A stretch of DNA of 48,218 nucleotides, from IMG/VR virus record IMGVR_UViG_3300021139_001496, positions 1 through 48,218 of that record; one strand, given 5' to 3'. Each line of letters opens with the position of its first letter. Position 1 is the stretch's first letter. The notes below the pieces were generated by a model. It was given only the letters and a program-made list of their open reading frames with translations. It searched no databases and was not told the origin of the DNA. The position numbers and the translations under genes are program-made. Shown piece by piece: positions 47,576-48,218 of this stretch. This DNA comes from a virus.

Positions 47576-47583
47576 ATAAATAG
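47576..47583 (-). promoter_or_regulatory. Late-type motif CTATTTAT
   Basis: The minus strand reads TACCTATTTATATGTATA, 30 nt before the ATG of the 81-aa gene. Confidence 0.5.
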
Positions 47584-47591
47584 GTAGGAAT

Positions 47592-47828
47592 CTAGTTAGA
47601 AGCACTAGATTTTTTACTTTCTTCTATTGCTTTTTTCATTGCCGCTCTTGTTTCGGCAGCAAAGGTTTTCATAGACTCATCAAGTTTTTGTTCTACTGCT
47701 TGTATAGCAGCTTCTTCTTTTTCTACTTCAGTTACTATATCAAGTTCTATAGCACTAGAATTTACTGATTTATAAATATAAACTCCAGCTACAATTAAAA
47801 TTGTAAATAAAATGATTAGTCCTAACAT
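47592..47828 (-). CDS. Small membrane-anchored protein, 78 aa
   Basis: Residues 2-20 form one transmembrane helix (LGLIILFTILIVAGVYIYK), followed by a charged, coiled-coil-like cytoplasmic or periplasmic tail of about 55 residues (EVEKEEAAIQAVEQKL). Late context and topology would fit a spanin-like or lysis-accessory protein, but there is no diagnostic motif. It starts 17 bp after the APS-kinase-like gene. Confidence 0.6.
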   Translation of the reverse strand: MLGLIILFTILIVAGVYIYKSVNSSAIELDIVTEVEKEEAAIQAVEQKLDESMKTFAAETRAAMKKAIEESKKSSASN

Positions 47829-47845
47829 AGTATATAGTTTTTATA

Positions 47846-48218
47846 CTAATAAATATAGTCAGAAAAGAAAATATTACATATTTCTGACGCTGTTTTATTT
47901 GTTGTATCTATAGCAATAAAATTAGTAAGCGGTTGTTCGTAGTTAGTATGGTAGTTTTCTTTACCTCTAACCTCACTAGTGTGAATATAATATTCTGTTA
48001 ATTTATTTCCAACCTTTTGTTTGAAATTTTCACGTTGGTCTCTATAAGGTGAAACCATTGCTACTATTACATCTCTATTATTTTGATGTAGGTAGTAAGC
48101 TATATTTTGAGCTAACTCGATATTATCTCGTCTACCTTTTTCGGAATAGTCTTTATTATTGAATAATTTTCTCATCTGGTCACCATCTATTAAAAATGCT
48201 GATTTGAATCTATCTTTT
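47846..48218 (-). CDS. Adenylylsulfate-kinase-like P-loop protein, 5' truncated
   Basis: The open frame continues to the window edge, so the true start and Walker A motif lie outside; an internal ATG at 48175 is not the start. The visible part begins FLIDGDQMRKLFNNKDYSEK then GRRDNIELAQNIAYYL and VIVAMVSPYRDQRENFK. This is the pattern of APS kinase (CysC): DGDxxR, then YS..GRR.NI, then SPYR..R. The family phosphorylates adenylylsulfate, and relatives phosphorylate other small molecules. Its role in a phage virion region is unclear; nucleotide or nucleic-acid end metabolism is possible. Confidence 0.75.
   Translation of the reverse strand, partial: KDRFKSAFLIDGDQMRKLFNNKDYSEKGRRDNIELAQNIAYYLHQNNRDVIVAMVSPYRDQRENFKQKVGNKLTEYYIHTSEVRGKENYHTNYEQPLTNFIAIDTTNKTASEICNIFFSDYIY

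Noticed and set aside
41960-47583. TATAAATA on the plus strand as T4-type late promoters for rightward transcription
   Set aside because: There are no plus-strand genes to serve, and the sites are consistently just upstream of minus-strand starts; the minus-strand reading is preferred.
1-48218. tRNA genes or a tRNA array
   Set aside because: I looked in the intergenic gaps for cloverleaf-like segments and CCA-type ends and saw none; the gaps are mostly under 130 bp and are filled by promoter motifs and small ORFs.

Overview
The window looks like part of a large, AT-rich, contractile-tailed (T4-like, myovirus-type) phage. The likely host is a member of the Bacteroidota. This host call is an inference from three things: promoter-like motifs of the -33 / -7 (TAnnTTT) type, a near absence of Shine-Dalgarno sequences, and the gene families present. 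Every gene I can support lies on the minus strand, so the window reads from its high-coordinate end to its low-coordinate end. Genes are tightly packed, with many ATGA, TAATG and TAGTG overlaps. I see no tRNA, rRNA, CRISPR array or insertion sequence.

Layout in transcription order (high to low coordinate). (1) 48.2-33.2 kb is the virion module: a truncated APS-kinase-like gene, small membrane and coiled-coil proteins, tail sheath, tail tube, a gp26-like protein with an overlapping out-of-frame partner, tape measure, a baseplate protein, a LysM-like protein, a large baseplate hub with a C-terminal lysozyme-like domain, and one more structural protein. (2) 33.2-25.3 kb is replication and repair: a short second family-A polymerase, gp32-like SSB, UvsX/RecA, a DenV-type pyrimidine-dimer glycosylase, a 5' nuclease and a DnaB-like helicase. 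(3) 25.3-22.3 kb is a B12-dependent ribonucleotide reductase interrupted by a LAGLIDADG intein. (4) 22.2-17.8 kb holds putative virion or accessory genes, including a leucine-rich-repeat protein built from 60-bp tandem repeats. (5) 17.7-6.9 kb is a 7-deazaguanine DNA-modification module: queC, dpdA, queF, a formyltransferase, a P-loop kinase, queD, queE and folE. It is interspersed with small genes, two GIY-YIG endonuclease genes and a PduO-type cobalamin adenosyltransferase. (6) 6.9-0.15 kb holds dCTP deaminase/dUTPase, the main family-A DNA polymerase and a groES-groEL pair, ending in a truncated lipoprotein gene.

How the genes work together: FolE, QueD, QueE and QueC would make preQ0, QueF would reduce it to preQ1, DpdA would exchange it into DNA, and the formyltransferase could N-formylate the aminomethyl group. 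The predicted result is genomic DNA carrying a 7-deazaguanine such as 7-(formylamino)methyl-7-deazaguanine. Two steps are odd. queD needs a +1 frameshift exactly at its catalytic His-Cys, and QueC lacks all four zinc ligands. The adenosyltransferase plausibly supplies adenosylcobalamin to the class II RNR.

Two promoter-like classes stand out. Thirteen copies of a rigid 34-bp motif (AGTTGG/C, exactly 19 nt, TATnTTnAn) precede mainly metabolic and replication genes, in several cases ending only 2-5 nt before the ATG. A shorter motif, CTATTTATWWT, precedes mainly virion and homing-endonuclease genes. The homing load is heavy: four GIY-YIG genes, one HNH gene, one intein and one deleted GIY-YIG remnant.
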